Positions 1 through 9,147 of a stretch of 64,000 bases of DNA are shown piece after piece (the first letter of the stretch is position 1; each line of letters begins with the position of its first letter). The stretch is taken from contig NZ_WJXZ01000009.1 of NCBI RefSeq assembly GCF_009668025.1, positions 310,001 to 374,000 of the forward strand, given 5' to 3'. Source of the DNA: Larkinella terrae. Lineage in GTDB: Bacteria > Bacteroidota > Bacteroidia > Cytophagales > Spirosomataceae. Made by a program: the position numbers and the translations under genes. The notes beneath the pieces were generated by a model, which was not told where the DNA came from, ran no database searches, and was given only the letters and a program-made list of their open reading frames with translations.

Positions 1-27
1 AAAGCGGCTTTCCGATGGTTTTAGAAT

Positions 28-50
28 GGACGGGACCTGAAAAACCGTCC
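28..50. terminator. Hairpin before dps
   Basis: GGACGG at 28-33 pairs with CCGTCC at 45-50 around an 11-nt loop, followed by a T-rich run. It may end a gene lying left of the window or sit in the dps leader. The upstream gene is not visible, so the role is a guess. Confidence 0.3.
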
Positions 51-73
51 TCTCATTTTAAGACACAAACGAC

Positions 74-544
74 ATGAAACTCAACATTGGTCTTGATCAA
101 GACACCCTGAAACAAGTCAACGAGCTTTTGAACGCCCTTCTGGCCGACCAACACGTTTTATACATCAAAACTCGCAAATACCACTGGAACGTGGCCGGAC
201 CGAGTTTTCTGGAATACCACGAGTTTTTTGAGAAACAATACAAGCAGCTCGAAGCGGCCATCGATGAAGTAGCCGAGCGCATCCGTACCCTGGGAGGTCG
301 ACCGGTTTCGACAATGGAAGATTTCCTGAAGCTCACCAGCCTGAAAGAGGACAAAAGTGACGAGATTAAGACCCCGGATATGTTCAAACGGCTGCTGGAC
401 GACCACGAACAATCGATTCGCGAGCTACGCGAAGACGTCAGCAAGTGTGAGGAACTCGACGACGCCGGAACTGCCGACTTCCTGACCAACCTGATGGAAG
501 ACCACGAAAAAATGGCGTGGATGCTGCGGAAATATCTGTCGTAG
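74..544 (+). CDS. dps: Dps family ferritin-like DNA-protection protein
   Basis: A 156-residue Dps protein. The family forms 12-subunit shells that oxidise Fe(II), preferably with hydrogen peroxide, store the iron and shield DNA during stress; it acts in the cytoplasm. The ferroxidase ligands can be read: His37 (KYHW), His49, Asp64 and Glu68, with the family spacing His-x11-His-x14-Asp-x3-Glu. Length is normal, and the all-helical, charged C-terminus ends in RKYLS. ATG at 74 is the only reasonable start. The gene stands alone and is followed by a strong hairpin terminator 16 nt after its stop, so it is probably a single-gene unit. No OxyR-like or other operator was recognised in the 73 bases upstream. 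Confidence 0.95.
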   Translation: MKLNIGLDQDTLKQVNELLNALLADQHVLYIKTRKYHWNVAGPSFLEYHEFFEKQYKQLEAAIDEVAERIRTLGGRPVSTMEDFLKLTSLKEDKSDEIKTPDMFKRLLDDHEQSIRELREDVSKCEELDDAGTADFLTNLMEDHEKMAWMLRKYLS

Positions 545-560
545 GACTAATTTTTCGTTT

Positions 561-594
561 AAAAAACCGGTATCCGATCAGATACCGGTTTTTT
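561..594 (+). terminator. Rho-independent terminator of dps
   Basis: A perfect 14-bp inverted repeat: the left arm at 561-574 and right arm at 581-594 enclose the loop CGATCA, and the right arm ends in TTTTTT. The stem is built on AAAACCGG, a word common at gene ends in this window. Confidence 0.85.
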
Positions 595-677
595 GATTTT
601 TATACAAAAGAGCCTATCATCCTTTTTCATAACTAACGCATTACCATTTAATTAAACGTTCTACCGTTGCCTAATAA

Positions 678-707
678 TTGAAGTTTCTCCGGTAAAAAAT
701 AGGTTAG
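678..707 (+). promoter_or_regulatory. Possible Bacteroidota-type promoter
   Basis: TTG at 678-680, a 19-nt spacer, and TAGGTTAG at 700-707 match the -33/-7 pattern TTG...TAnnTTTG with one mismatch in the -7 box. It lies about 50 nt before the lipoprotein start at 756. Confidence 0.35.
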
Positions 708-755
708 ATTCGGATGATATTTTTTTGTTCGCATCATCCTATCCTCCTGAACGCC

Positions 756-1826
756 ATGTGGAAACAAATCGCCTTCGCTACGTTCGCCCTCCTGTTTCTG
801 GCCGTTGTCAGTTGCCAGATTGATCCGCAAAAGGTTTCCAGTAATTCGCTTAAAGTCTCGTTGGTCGGCCTTGATGGAAAAACGCTTGTGCTCGATGAAC
901 GAGCGGAAGCCGCCCCTCCGCTGAATCCGGTTCGTAAAGATGACAAAGGGGTCTATTACGGTTCGCGACTGACTCTGACGCAGGACCAGTTGGCCCAGAT
1001 GAAGAAAGTCAAAAATCCGGCTATTCTCCGGATGCTGTACGATGAAAAGAACCAATTCCTGTTGGGCGAAGCCTACCCGATTGCGCAGTACCTAAAAGAG
1101 AACGTGATCACATTGCCGGGGGAACAACTCATAACGTCGAAAGCGTTTCAATGGGATTACCAGCTGGTGGATGCGCCCAGCCCGATGACAATTCCGCTGC
1201 AACTCAAAAAAGAAGATCTGATCAATCGGTCCTGGACAGCCTACGCCCGACTCCTACTCCCGATCTCCAAATTTATCTATTGTTTTCTGACCAAAGAGAC
1301 GCCCTGCGAACTTGAACGGTGCCTGAAATATCCGCCCGAATTCAATTTTGAAAGCATTGAGGTTTTGCAGAATTCCGGCCCGGCACTCATCAAAGCGCTC
1401 ACGTCTGCCGATTGCGCCATTAACCTCACGACAGCCCAGGCGTTCTCCACTTCCGGACCATCAGCTACGTTCAAGGTTCGGGCGTACATCAAACGGTTAA
1501 AGACGGCTCCGGCGGGCCCGGCTCCAACGTATTCGTTTCGGTATTCCAACTCCTCGCTGCCCTCGCGCCTGGAAGCCTCCAACCTGGTGACCGTCGACCT
1601 GTCAAGTCTGGCAACACTGGCAGTTGGCTCCAACCAGATGGTTGAGTTTCAGCTTTCCTGGGTTCTTCCGATAGGCATCGGGCCAAAAGATTTTTTCGTT
1701 GTCAATAACGCTACCTTCGATGCCATTGTGGCCAAAGGCGGTTGCACGACCCCGAATACCATGCAGTATTACGCCGAAGACCGATTTCGATTTAACCTGA
1801 ACGGCGCATTTGGGGGTTGTCTGTAA
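756..1826 (+). CDS. Hypothetical lipoprotein
   Basis: A 356-residue protein of no family I recognise. It opens with a lipoprotein signal (hydrophobic stretch, then VVSC as lipobox at about residue 20), so it should be anchored in the periplasm or outer membrane. An in-frame ATG at 714 exists, but starting there would put 14 polar residues before the signal; 756 is preferred. The mature part has many Pro/Ser/Thr residues and five further cysteines, three of them clustered (FIYC, TPCELERC), which could form disulfides; the C-terminal half looks beta-rich. It converges with the CocE-like gene; the two stop codons are separated only by the word AAAACCGCT. No function is inferred. Confidence 0.8.
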   Translation: MWKQIAFATFALLFLAVVSCQIDPQKVSSNSLKVSLVGLDGKTLVLDERAEAAPPLNPVRKDDKGVYYGSRLTLTQDQLAQMKKVKNPAILRMLYDEKNQFLLGEAYPIAQYLKENVITLPGEQLITSKAFQWDYQLVDAPSPMTIPLQLKKEDLINRSWTAYARLLLPISKFIYCFLTKETPCELERCLKYPPEFNFESIEVLQNSGPALIKALTSADCAINLTTAQAFSTSGPSATFKVRAYIKRLKTAPAGPAPTYSFRYSNSSLPSRLEASNLVTVDLSSLATLAVGSNQMVEFQLSWVLPIGIGPKDFFVVNNATFDAIVAKGGCTTPNTMQYYAEDRFRFNLNGAFGGCL

Positions 1827-1833
1827 AAACCGC

Positions 1834-3699
1834 TCAGTCCACCACCCGAACTTTCAACAAGCTCCCACCGTGAACGCGGTGGGTTGCTTTTTGATAATCG
1901 GATTCATTGGCGTTGTGGATGTTTGGCACAAACTTCTGCGGATTCCGGTCATAGAGCGGAAACATCGTGCTCTGAACCTGCACCATGATCCGGTGGCCTT
2001 TTTTGAAGGTGTGTAGAATATCGATCAGTTCGTAGTTGACGTTGGTCACTTCGCCCGGCTTGAACGGTTTGGGATTGGTTTTATCATCGCGGAATTTCCC
2101 CCGAAACGCATCGTGCCGGATCATTTGCTGAAAACCGCTCATTTTCTCGTTTTTAGCCGTATTCGCGTTATCTTTTGCATCGCCCGGATACACGTCGATC
2201 AGCTTCACCATCCAGTCAGCATCGGTGCCGGTGGTCGATACTTTCAGATTCGCCAGAATGTTACCGGCCAGCGTCACGTCTTTGTCGAGCACGTCGGTCT
2301 GAAACACCAAAACGTCAGGCCGACGGGCGGCAAACCGCTGGTCTTCCACCATGTAATCGCGGTTCATTTCCAGCGAAATAGTTTCGGTAAACGGCACCGG
2401 TTTCTTCGGATCGGACACAAATTCGGCAAAACCGCTGCTGGTTGCCGGGGCATCAAAAGTCAGTTTTCCAGTTGGCAGCAGGTATAGATTTTTTTCAACG
2501 GCGGCTTTGGGCGGCCAGGCGTCGAAGTTCCGCCATTTGTTACTTCCGGTTTCAAAAACCTGGGCTTCAGGAAATTTCGCATCGCCTTCACCTTTCAGAA
2601 AATACGCAAAAAACTTCCGCTCCACGTTTTCCTGAAAATACGGACCGGTTTTTTCGCCAAAATTGACACTGCCCAGTTGATCGCCGGTATCGTTCCAGCC
2701 GCCGTGCGTCCACGGACCTGCCACCAGAATGTTGTAAATGCCGGGATTCTGCTTTTCAATGGCTGCATATGTCTTGAAAATACCGTGCAAATCCTCAGCG
2801 TCGTACCAGCCGCCGACAATCATCACCGCGTGTTTGATACCTTTCAGGTGCGGTAAAATGTTCCTCGACTGCCAGAACTGATCGTAATTCGGGTGGGCCA
2901 GGTTGCCGTTCCAGTACGGATCTTTTCCTTCGTATAACCCGGCTTTCTGCGAATTTTTCATCGGACCGAGGTTCAGGAAAAACGCGTAGCCGTCTTCCGT
3001 GCCGTAGTTAAATTCCTTAGCAGACGGCGTTTTCGTTGGGGTTCCGTCCGTCCGGTTCGTAAAATAAGGGTAGAAATTGAAGTTGTGCGGAATCAGAAAA
3101 GCGCCGTTGTGGTAGCTGTCGTCCCGCCAGAGGTCGGCCATTGGTGCCTGGGGCGACGACGCCACCAAAGCCGGGTGACCGCTCAGCGTGCCTGCCGAAG
3201 CATAAAAACCGGGGTAACTGATTCCCCACTGCCCCACTTTACCGTTGTTATTCGCAACGTTTTTAATCAGCCAGTCGACCGTATCGTAGGTATCCGTGCT
3301 TTCGTCGACATCGGTTTTAGACTTTTTATTGGGAATTTGCGGAGTCATTTCCTGGAAAACGCCTTCGCTCATCCAGCGTCCTCGAACGTCCTGATAGACA
3401 ATAATATACTTGTCTTTTAGAACAAATTCAGAAGGGCCAAGCCGCCGGGCCGGGAACTGATCCGTCCCGTATGGGCGGCAGGAATACGGCGTTCGCTGCA
3501 TCAGGATGGGGTATTTCTTTTCCACCGAAATGTCCTTCGGAACATAAACCGCCGTGAAGAGTTTGATCCCGTCGCGCATCGGAATCTGGTATTCGAACTT
3601 GTTGTAATTTTCTTTGATGAACGGATTGGCTGCCGGAGCCTGGGCAAAACTTTGAATGGAAATTGCCCAAAAACAGATAATCAAAACGTAGATTTTCAT
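1834..3699 (-). CDS. CocE/NonD family exported hydrolase (peptidase S15 type)
   Basis: A 621-residue exported alpha/beta hydrolase of the CocE/X-Pro dipeptidyl-peptidase (S15) group; relatives hydrolyse acyl esters or cleave dipeptides after proline. A signal peptide covers residues 1-20 (MKIYVLI...SFAQ). The nucleophile is Ser161 in GISYPG; later blocks GGWYDAED and GPWTHGGW fit the Asp and His of the triad, and the C-terminal third has the S15 jelly-roll pattern. The open frame extends to 3798, but that would put 33 non-signal residues in front; ATG at 3699 starts a clean signal peptide. Its start is preceded (on its own strand) by a REP-like palindrome. A close paralogue lies at 62335. The substrate is unknown. 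Confidence 0.88.
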   Translation of the reverse strand: MKIYVLIICFWAISIQSFAQAPAANPFIKENYNKFEYQIPMRDGIKLFTAVYVPKDISVEKKYPILMQRTPYSCRPYGTDQFPARRLGPSEFVLKDKYIIVYQDVRGRWMSEGVFQEMTPQIPNKKSKTDVDESTDTYDTVDWLIKNVANNNGKVGQWGISYPGFYASAGTLSGHPALVASSPQAPMADLWRDDSYHNGAFLIPHNFNFYPYFTNRTDGTPTKTPSAKEFNYGTEDGYAFFLNLGPMKNSQKAGLYEGKDPYWNGNLAHPNYDQFWQSRNILPHLKGIKHAVMIVGGWYDAEDLHGIFKTYAAIEKQNPGIYNILVAGPWTHGGWNDTGDQLGSVNFGEKTGPYFQENVERKFFAYFLKGEGDAKFPEAQVFETGSNKWRNFDAWPPKAAVEKNLYLLPTGKLTFDAPATSSGFAEFVSDPKKPVPFTETISLEMNRDYMVEDQRFAARRPDVLVFQTDVLDKDVTLAGNILANLKVSTTGTDADWMVKLIDVYPGDAKDNANTAKNEKMSGFQQMIRHDAFRGKFRDDKTNPKPFKPGEVTNVNYELIDILHTFKKGHRIMVQVQSTMFPLYDRNPQKFVPNIHNANESDYQKATHRVHGGSLLKVRVVD

Positions 3700-3703
3700 A
3701 GAT

Positions 3704-3730
3704 GTACCGACGGACTCAGTCCGTTTTTTT
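3704..3730. repeat. REP-like palindrome type 1, copy a
   Basis: GTACC, then ACGGAC-TCA-GTCCGT and a T run. It matches the copy at 12523-12551 (GTACCCACGGA...CCGTG...TTTTT). Both sit 3-4 nt upstream of the start codon of a leftward gene. The T run lies on the + strand, so the hairpin is not a standard terminator for the leftward genes around it. Confidence 0.55.
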
Positions 3731-3790
3731 AGATAGTAACTCGCGATCAACAAATGTGAAACCAGATCATTCCTCCAGTCCTTTGGTACG

Positions 3791-6211
3791 TCACTCATTT
3801 TGAAGCGATTTGGTCGGATTATTTAAAGCCGCTTTAATCGTCTGAAAACTAATGGTGGCCAGTGCAATCAAAACCAGAACCAGCATCGGAATCAGCCAGT
3901 GAAACGGGTTCAGCTCGATCCGGAAGGCATACACCGACAGCCATTGGTGGATGGAATACCACGAAACCGGAATCGCCAGCAGACCAGCCACGAGTAGCAA
4001 ACGCATTGACTCCCAGGCCAGTAATCGTAACACACTGGCGACCGACGCGCCCAGCACTTTCCGAACGCCAATTTCTTTCGTCCGCCGGGCCGTGTTGTAC
4101 GAAGTCATTCCGAACAAGCCCATGCAGGCAATCAGAATCGCCAGCGACGAGAACAGAATGAAAGTACGGCCAAACTGACGATCCTGCCGGTATTGCCGGT
4201 TGAAAAAATCATCCAGAAAGAAGTAGTCCATCGACGATTCCGGGAAAAACCGCCCCCAAACCGTCTGCACTTTTTCGACCAGGCCATCTACCTGATTAGT
4301 GCTGATTTTCAGAGAGTAATAATCCGTCGGAAGCCAGCGGTAGTCGGGGTCCATGAATAAAATCAGGGGCGTAAACTGCTTCTGGAGCCCCTGCTGGTGG
4401 TAATCTTTGACAACCCCAATGATTTCATTCGGGCGGTCATGGGTCACCTCCAGCAGGATTTTTTCCCCAATGGCATCTTCGTTCGATTTAAATCCGAACT
4501 GCCTGACGGCCGACTCGTTCAGAATCAGCCCCGTCGAATCGGCGGGGCGGCTGCGGTCGAATGCACGACCCGCAGCCAGTTGCAGGTCGTAGGTTTTCAG
4601 GAAATCAAAGTCGATCATCAGCATTTCGTACAGCCGATCGGATTCCGGACCTTCGTGCAGTCGGCGGTTGGCCAGCATCTGCCCCACTTCTTTCCCCGGC
4701 ACTGCTCCCGAACCCGTCACCTCCGTAATACCCGGAACGGCCCGAAGGTCATTTTTCAGGGTCTGGGTTTTCTGCGCATAATGATCGGTTTTCACGGGCG
4801 CTTTCAACACCAGCACCTGATCCACGCGAACTCCTAAATCCTGATTCATCATGTACGCCAATTGACGCCCAGCGACAAACGTCCCGACAATCAGGATCAT
4901 CGAGGCCATAAACTGAAAAACGACCAGTCCTTTGCGCAAAACCGCCCCGCTGCCCGTAAACCGGTATTGGCCTTTTAAGGCAAGTACCGGTTTTACCCGC
5001 GACAAAACCAGCGCCGGATAAATGCCCGAAACCACGATTCCAACCAGAAATATTACCGCAAAAACCGCATACTGCGTGGGTTCGCTCCAGTCGAATGAAG
5101 TCGTCGGAATGTCCAGAAAGCCCGGCAAAACGAAATGAGCGATAACCACAAGCAAGACGGCCAGCACCAATGCCAGCACGTTGAGCAGCAGCGATTCGAA
5201 TAAAAACTGAAACACGAGCAGAGACTGATGCGAACCGATGGTTTTCCGAATGCCGATTTCCTTCGCCCGGTCCATCGCCCGGGCGGTCGACAGATTGATG
5301 TAATTGACCCAGCCAATGATCAAAATAACGAACGCGATAACCGACAAAAATTGAACCGCCCGGCGATTGCCCTTGATCTCAATTTCGTTCTGGGTAGCCG
5401 GATTCAGGTGAATGTCGTGCAGCGGAACCAGGTCGATGCTCCAGACATGGTCGCGGAGGGCTTCGGCGGTTTTGTATTTTTCTGACAAGGCCGGGAATTT
5501 GGCAATCAGCTTCGCCGGATCGGTTTGAGGTTTTAGCCGGACAAAGGAGTAACTTTCGTGCTGGTACCAGAAATCCCAGTTGCGCCGGTTCGACGTGGCA
5601 AAGGACATAAGCATACTAAATTGCATGGTCGAATTGGACGGTAAATCGGCAAACACGCCCGTTACCTCGCAATGATACGAACTCGCAATGGTGCTGACAT
5701 CCAGGTATTTGCCCAATGGATCGGCGTTTCCGAAATACCGCCGGGCCGCCGATTCCGAAATCACGATGGTATTGGGCGAGGTCAGGAACGTCCGCCGATC
5801 ACCTTTGAGAACCGGATAGCCGAAAAAAGTAAAGAAATTGGAGTCAGCAAAGCAGACGTGGTCCTCCCGAAACTTGGCTTCCTCGTACCGAACGACGCGG
5901 GTCGAGCCCCGCCAGGCGATGCGCGTGAACGCTTCGATTTCCGGAAAAGCCTGTTTCATAGCCGGGACGTAGCCATTGGAGCTGGTCGCCCAATGTTCAG
6001 TCTGTACTCCGTTTTTATAAAAGACGCTTTCGACTCGATACACCCGGTCGCCGTTCGGATGAATCCGATCGTAACTTTGCTCGAAGCGGACGTAACCGGA
6101 AATCAGCAGAAAAGCCGCCATCCCGAACGCCAGGCCGGTGATGACAATGCCGGTGTAAATTTTATTTCGCAGAATGGTTCGAAAAACGACGGTTGAGTAA
6201 TGTCGAAGCAT
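3791..6211 (-). CDS. ABC transporter permease, MacB/FtsX-like
   Basis: An 806-residue inner-membrane permease with two FtsX-type halves: a membrane segment near residue 20-40, a periplasmic MacB-core-like domain (about 45-270), three helices at about 280-410, then a second copy of the same layout ending in helices near 675, 725 and 770. The motif MGLFGM followed by KEIGVRKVLGAS, and the earlier KEIGIRKTIG, are the cytoplasmic segments that contact the ATPase in this family. Two-half permeases of this kind are typical of Cytophagales. No ATPase gene is adjacent, so the partner is encoded elsewhere. Substrate unknown; the family exports lipoproteins, peptides or drugs or transmits mechanical signals. 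It runs in the same direction as the CocE-like gene 91 bp downstream. Confidence 0.88.
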   Translation of the reverse strand: MLRHYSTVVFRTILRNKIYTGIVITGLAFGMAAFLLISGYVRFEQSYDRIHPNGDRVYRVESVFYKNGVQTEHWATSSNGYVPAMKQAFPEIEAFTRIAWRGSTRVVRYEEAKFREDHVCFADSNFFTFFGYPVLKGDRRTFLTSPNTIVISESAARRYFGNADPLGKYLDVSTIASSYHCEVTGVFADLPSNSTMQFSMLMSFATSNRRNWDFWYQHESYSFVRLKPQTDPAKLIAKFPALSEKYKTAEALRDHVWSIDLVPLHDIHLNPATQNEIEIKGNRRAVQFLSVIAFVILIIGWVNYINLSTARAMDRAKEIGIRKTIGSHQSLLVFQFLFESLLLNVLALVLAVLLVVIAHFVLPGFLDIPTTSFDWSEPTQYAVFAVIFLVGIVVSGIYPALVLSRVKPVLALKGQYRFTGSGAVLRKGLVVFQFMASMILIVGTFVAGRQLAYMMNQDLGVRVDQVLVLKAPVKTDHYAQKTQTLKNDLRAVPGITEVTGSGAVPGKEVGQMLANRRLHEGPESDRLYEMLMIDFDFLKTYDLQLAAGRAFDRSRPADSTGLILNESAVRQFGFKSNEDAIGEKILLEVTHDRPNEIIGVVKDYHQQGLQKQFTPLILFMDPDYRWLPTDYYSLKISTNQVDGLVEKVQTVWGRFFPESSMDYFFLDDFFNRQYRQDRQFGRTFILFSSLAILIACMGLFGMTSYNTARRTKEIGVRKVLGASVASVLRLLAWESMRLLLVAGLLAIPVSWYSIHQWLSVYAFRIELNPFHWLIPMLVLVLIALATISFQTIKAALNNPTKSLQNE

Positions 6212-6389
6212 GGGCCTGAAAATGAGAGAATAACCAGGGAACGGTTTTGAGGAATTTCATTTACTCCCTAAAATACGCACAATTAAAAAAGAATACCGAC
6301 TTAGCTTCGAAATAGAGTAATTTTAACCCGGTTGCGACCGAAATCCGATCATGAAGTAATCCAAAAAAGGAAGAAAACCGCTGAAAGGC

Positions 6390-8024
6390 TTATAATTCCA
6401 TCGTTTCCGCGGGCCGCAACCGGCGCAACTGGGTTTCCAAACTGAGACTTCGGATGTCGAGTTCCTGCTCAATCCGCCGAATGGCCTCGTCGCTGTAGGT
6501 CCCGTCCTTGTGCCACTGGATGATCAGGTCGCGCTGGTGGTCAACAATTGCTAATTCGCTCTCAACAAACTCTTTAAAGAAATTCGGTCCGGAAATGGGT
6601 TCTCCTTTTTTAGGTTTTTCATCCATTCGCAAAATACCATTCAGGTAGTTGGTCTGCTGCTCAAACCGGTTTTTCAGTTCGCTCAACACCTCATCGTGCA
6701 GATTCAGTGACAGCTCCCCTTCGATAAACGTAATCGAACTGGTGGTGATGGCCAGTCGAATTTTCTTCTCTTCTGCCAGAACTTTCTCCGGCGGTTCTTT
6801 CACGTTCAGCCGCCGGATCAACACCGGTAAGGTTAGCCCCTGCAACACCAGCGTGACCAGAATCACCATGAAGGATATGAACAAAATTTCGCTCCGCATT
6901 GGAAACGGATGCCCATTGCGGAGGGTAATGGGCAACGCCAGGGCCGTCGCGAGGGAAACTACACCCCGCATTCCGGCCCAGGAGGTGATGAACAGTTCGC
7001 TGGAGCTAAACCGGAAAACCCGTCTCCCGCGTTTTCGCATCATGGCGTAGAGATAAGCCAGCGGAAAAATCCAAATAATCCGGGTAATAATCGCCACAAA
7101 ACTAATGAGCAAACCGTATCCAATTAAGGCCGGTATGGAATCGCCCCCGATACTTTTCGTTATCACGGGTAATTGAGAACCGATCAGAATAAAGACAAAA
7201 CCGTTCAACAGAAAAATCAGAATATTCCAAAAACCGTTGATTTGCATCCGGGTTTGAAACGAATAGATTTCGTAGGAATGCCAGGCCAGGTACAAACCGG
7301 TAGCCACCACCGCCAATACGCCCGAGGTATGCAGGTGCTCGGCCACCAAATAGGCCATGAAAGGCATCAACAGCGTGATCGTGGTGGCAACCGTCGGATT
7401 TTCGAGCCGGTTATGAATTTTGGTAAAAATGTACCCAATGGCCAGTCCGATGGCGACTCCGCCCAAAGCGACAACCAGAAACTGCAGACCGGCCTGCCAG
7501 AGCACAAAACTCCCGCTGGTGACGGCGGCCACAGCGTACCGGTAGGCAATCAGCGCCGACGCGTCATTGACCAGACTTTCGCCTTCCAGAATGGTGATCA
7601 GCCGCCGGGGAAGACCCAGCCCGCGCGTGGCACTCGTCGCAGCAACGGCGTCGGGCGGTGAGGTGATGGCTCCCAGCACAAACGCCAGCGGCCAGGTGAA
7701 ACCGGGAATGAAATAATGCGCGGCTGCAGCCACGGCCACTGTCGTCAGGAAAACCAGCCAAACCGCCAGCATCCCGATGGGGCGCCGATAGGCTTTGAAT
7801 TCGTGCCACGAAATGTTACCGGCAGCTTCGAAGAGTAAGGGTGGCAGAAAAATTAAAAAGACCACTTCCGAGTCCAGGTGAATGTCTGGAATGCTGGGGA
7901 TAAAACCCAGCACCAGTCCCGCAATCACCAGGAGAATCGGGTACGGAATTTTCAGTTTCTGCGTCACCGAAGCCAATGCGGCCAGAATGGCCATTAATAT
8001 CAAAACAATTTCAAGATTGGTCAT
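6390..8024 (-). CDS. CPA1 family Na+(K+)/H+ antiporter
   Basis: A 544-residue cation/proton antiporter of the CPA1 (NhaP-like) family in the inner membrane. About 12 hydrophobic segments fill residues 1-400. Family signatures: TSPPDA at 121-126 and EGESLVNDASA at 147-157, whose Asn153-Asp154 pair is the ion-binding ND motif. A hydrophilic, highly charged tail of about 140 residues (from roughly 405) probably lies in the cytoplasm and regulates activity. The role is pH and sodium or potassium homeostasis; which cation cannot be read. It is divergent from the serine hydrolase at 8166, with a 141-bp gap that must hold both promoters. AAAACCGCT lies 8 nt beyond its stop. Confidence 0.9.
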   Translation of the reverse strand: MTNLEIVLILMAILAALASVTQKLKIPYPILLVIAGLVLGFIPSIPDIHLDSEVVFLIFLPPLLFEAAGNISWHEFKAYRRPIGMLAVWLVFLTTVAVAAAAHYFIPGFTWPLAFVLGAITSPPDAVAATSATRGLGLPRRLITILEGESLVNDASALIAYRYAVAAVTSGSFVLWQAGLQFLVVALGGVAIGLAIGYIFTKIHNRLENPTVATTITLLMPFMAYLVAEHLHTSGVLAVVATGLYLAWHSYEIYSFQTRMQINGFWNILIFLLNGFVFILIGSQLPVITKSIGGDSIPALIGYGLLISFVAIITRIIWIFPLAYLYAMMRKRGRRVFRFSSSELFITSWAGMRGVVSLATALALPITLRNGHPFPMRSEILFISFMVILVTLVLQGLTLPVLIRRLNVKEPPEKVLAEEKKIRLAITTSSITFIEGELSLNLHDEVLSELKNRFEQQTNYLNGILRMDEKPKKGEPISGPNFFKEFVESELAIVDHQRDLIIQWHKDGTYSDEAIRRIEQELDIRSLSLETQLRRLRPAETMEL

Positions 8025-8165
8025 CGGGTCAAACGGGTCTGTTTAACGAAAATGCTTACCTTGTAAAATTCAAAAACCGGGAATTCGGCCCATTAACAAG
8101 CCTATTAAGGGCATCGGTTTGTAAGCGTACGCGGATAGTTCGTCCGATTTCAACGGAATCAAGTT

Positions 8166-9077
8166 ATGGTTTTTCAAAAAAACAAAGCCATTCGGCGCGG
8201 TATTTCTTTCTTCCTGATCTCCCTGATCGGTTTTGCCTCTTTTGTTCAATCGAAACCAACGCTGGAGCAACTCAAACAGCAGATTGAGCTCGAATTCAAA
8301 AAGCAGCCGGGGCGGTTTGCGGTCGCTTTCAAAGATTTAACTAACGGACGTGAACTTTTGATTCGGGAACAGGAGGTTTTTCATGCCGCCAGTACAATGA
8401 AAACGCCGGTGATGGTCGAAGTGTACAAGCAGGTGGCTCAGAAGCGGTTTTCCCTGACGGATTCTGTTCTGATTAAAAACCAATTCAAAAGCATCGCCGA
8501 CGGCAGCCTCTACAGCCTCCGGCCCGAGGACGACAGCGAAACGAAATTGTACACCGAAGTCGGCAAAAAGCGGACGCTTTATTCGCTCATGTACGATATG
8601 ATTATTGTCAGCAGCAACCTGGCTACCAACCTCATCATCGACTTGGTGGATGCTACAAAAGTGACGCAAACCATGCGCGAACTGGGGGCTAAAAACAGCA
8701 ACGTTTTGCGGGGCGTGGAAGACACCAAAGCCTTCCAGAAAGGGCTGAACAATACCGTTACGGCCTACGACCTGATGGTGCTGTTTGAAAAAATCGCCAC
8801 CGGAAAGGCCGTTAGTTCCCAGGCATCGGAAGCAATGATCAAGGTGTTACTCGATCAGCACTTCAGCTCCGTGATTCCGGCGAAATTGCCGAATGACGTG
8901 AAAGTAGCCCATAAAAGCGGTTCTTTCGCGACGGTTCGTCACGATTCCGGGATTGTTTACCTCCCCGATGGCCGCAAATACGTGATCGTTCTACTTTCAA
9001 AAGAAATGCCGGATGATGCGGCTGCCACCGAAACGCTGGCGACCGTTTCCGGCCTGATTTACCAGTATGTGAAATAA
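8166..9077 (+). CDS. Exported serine hydrolase, class A beta-lactamase fold
   Basis: A 303-residue protein of the class A beta-lactamase/PBP-like superfamily with an N-terminal signal (hydrophobic about 12-27). The catalytic elements are in order: Ser76-x-x-Lys79 (STMK), Ser149-Ser150-Asn151 in place of the SDN triad, and Lys250-Ser251-Gly252 in place of KTG. The omega-loop region around residues 183-186 (GVED) could supply the general-base Glu185. It may be a true beta-lactamase or a peptidoglycan or ester hydrolase; the divergent SSN and KSG triads are common in uncharacterised Bacteroidota members, so resistance should not be assumed. ATG at 8166 gives a normal signal peptide. The thioredoxin gene follows after 70 bp. 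Confidence 0.85.
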   Translation: MVFQKNKAIRRGISFFLISLIGFASFVQSKPTLEQLKQQIELEFKKQPGRFAVAFKDLTNGRELLIREQEVFHAASTMKTPVMVEVYKQVAQKRFSLTDSVLIKNQFKSIADGSLYSLRPEDDSETKLYTEVGKKRTLYSLMYDMIIVSSNLATNLIIDLVDATKVTQTMRELGAKNSNVLRGVEDTKAFQKGLNNTVTAYDLMVLFEKIATGKAVSSQASEAMIKVLLDQHFSSVIPAKLPNDVKVAHKSGSFATVRHDSGIVYLPDGRKYVIVLLSKEMPDDAAATETLATVSGLIYQYVK

Positions 9078-9147
9078 TAAGCCAGCTTAATGCCCGTTTT
9101 CATATCAGATCTGGACCATTATTTGCTTGTAGATTCAATAAAGAATT

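Noticed and set aside
1810-2016. Small rightward frame after the first lipoprotein
   Set aside because: It overlaps the 3-prime end of the CocE-like gene antisense and has no signal or family pattern.
3700-3798. Longer N-terminus for the first CocE-like gene
   Set aside because: It would place 33 non-hydrophobic residues, partly encoded by a REP-like palindrome, ahead of a complete signal peptide.
8166-9077. Confident call of an antibiotic-resistance beta-lactamase
   Set aside because: The fold motifs are present, but SDN and KTG are changed to SSN and KSG, and many Bacteroidota members of this fold have other roles; no context supports resistance.
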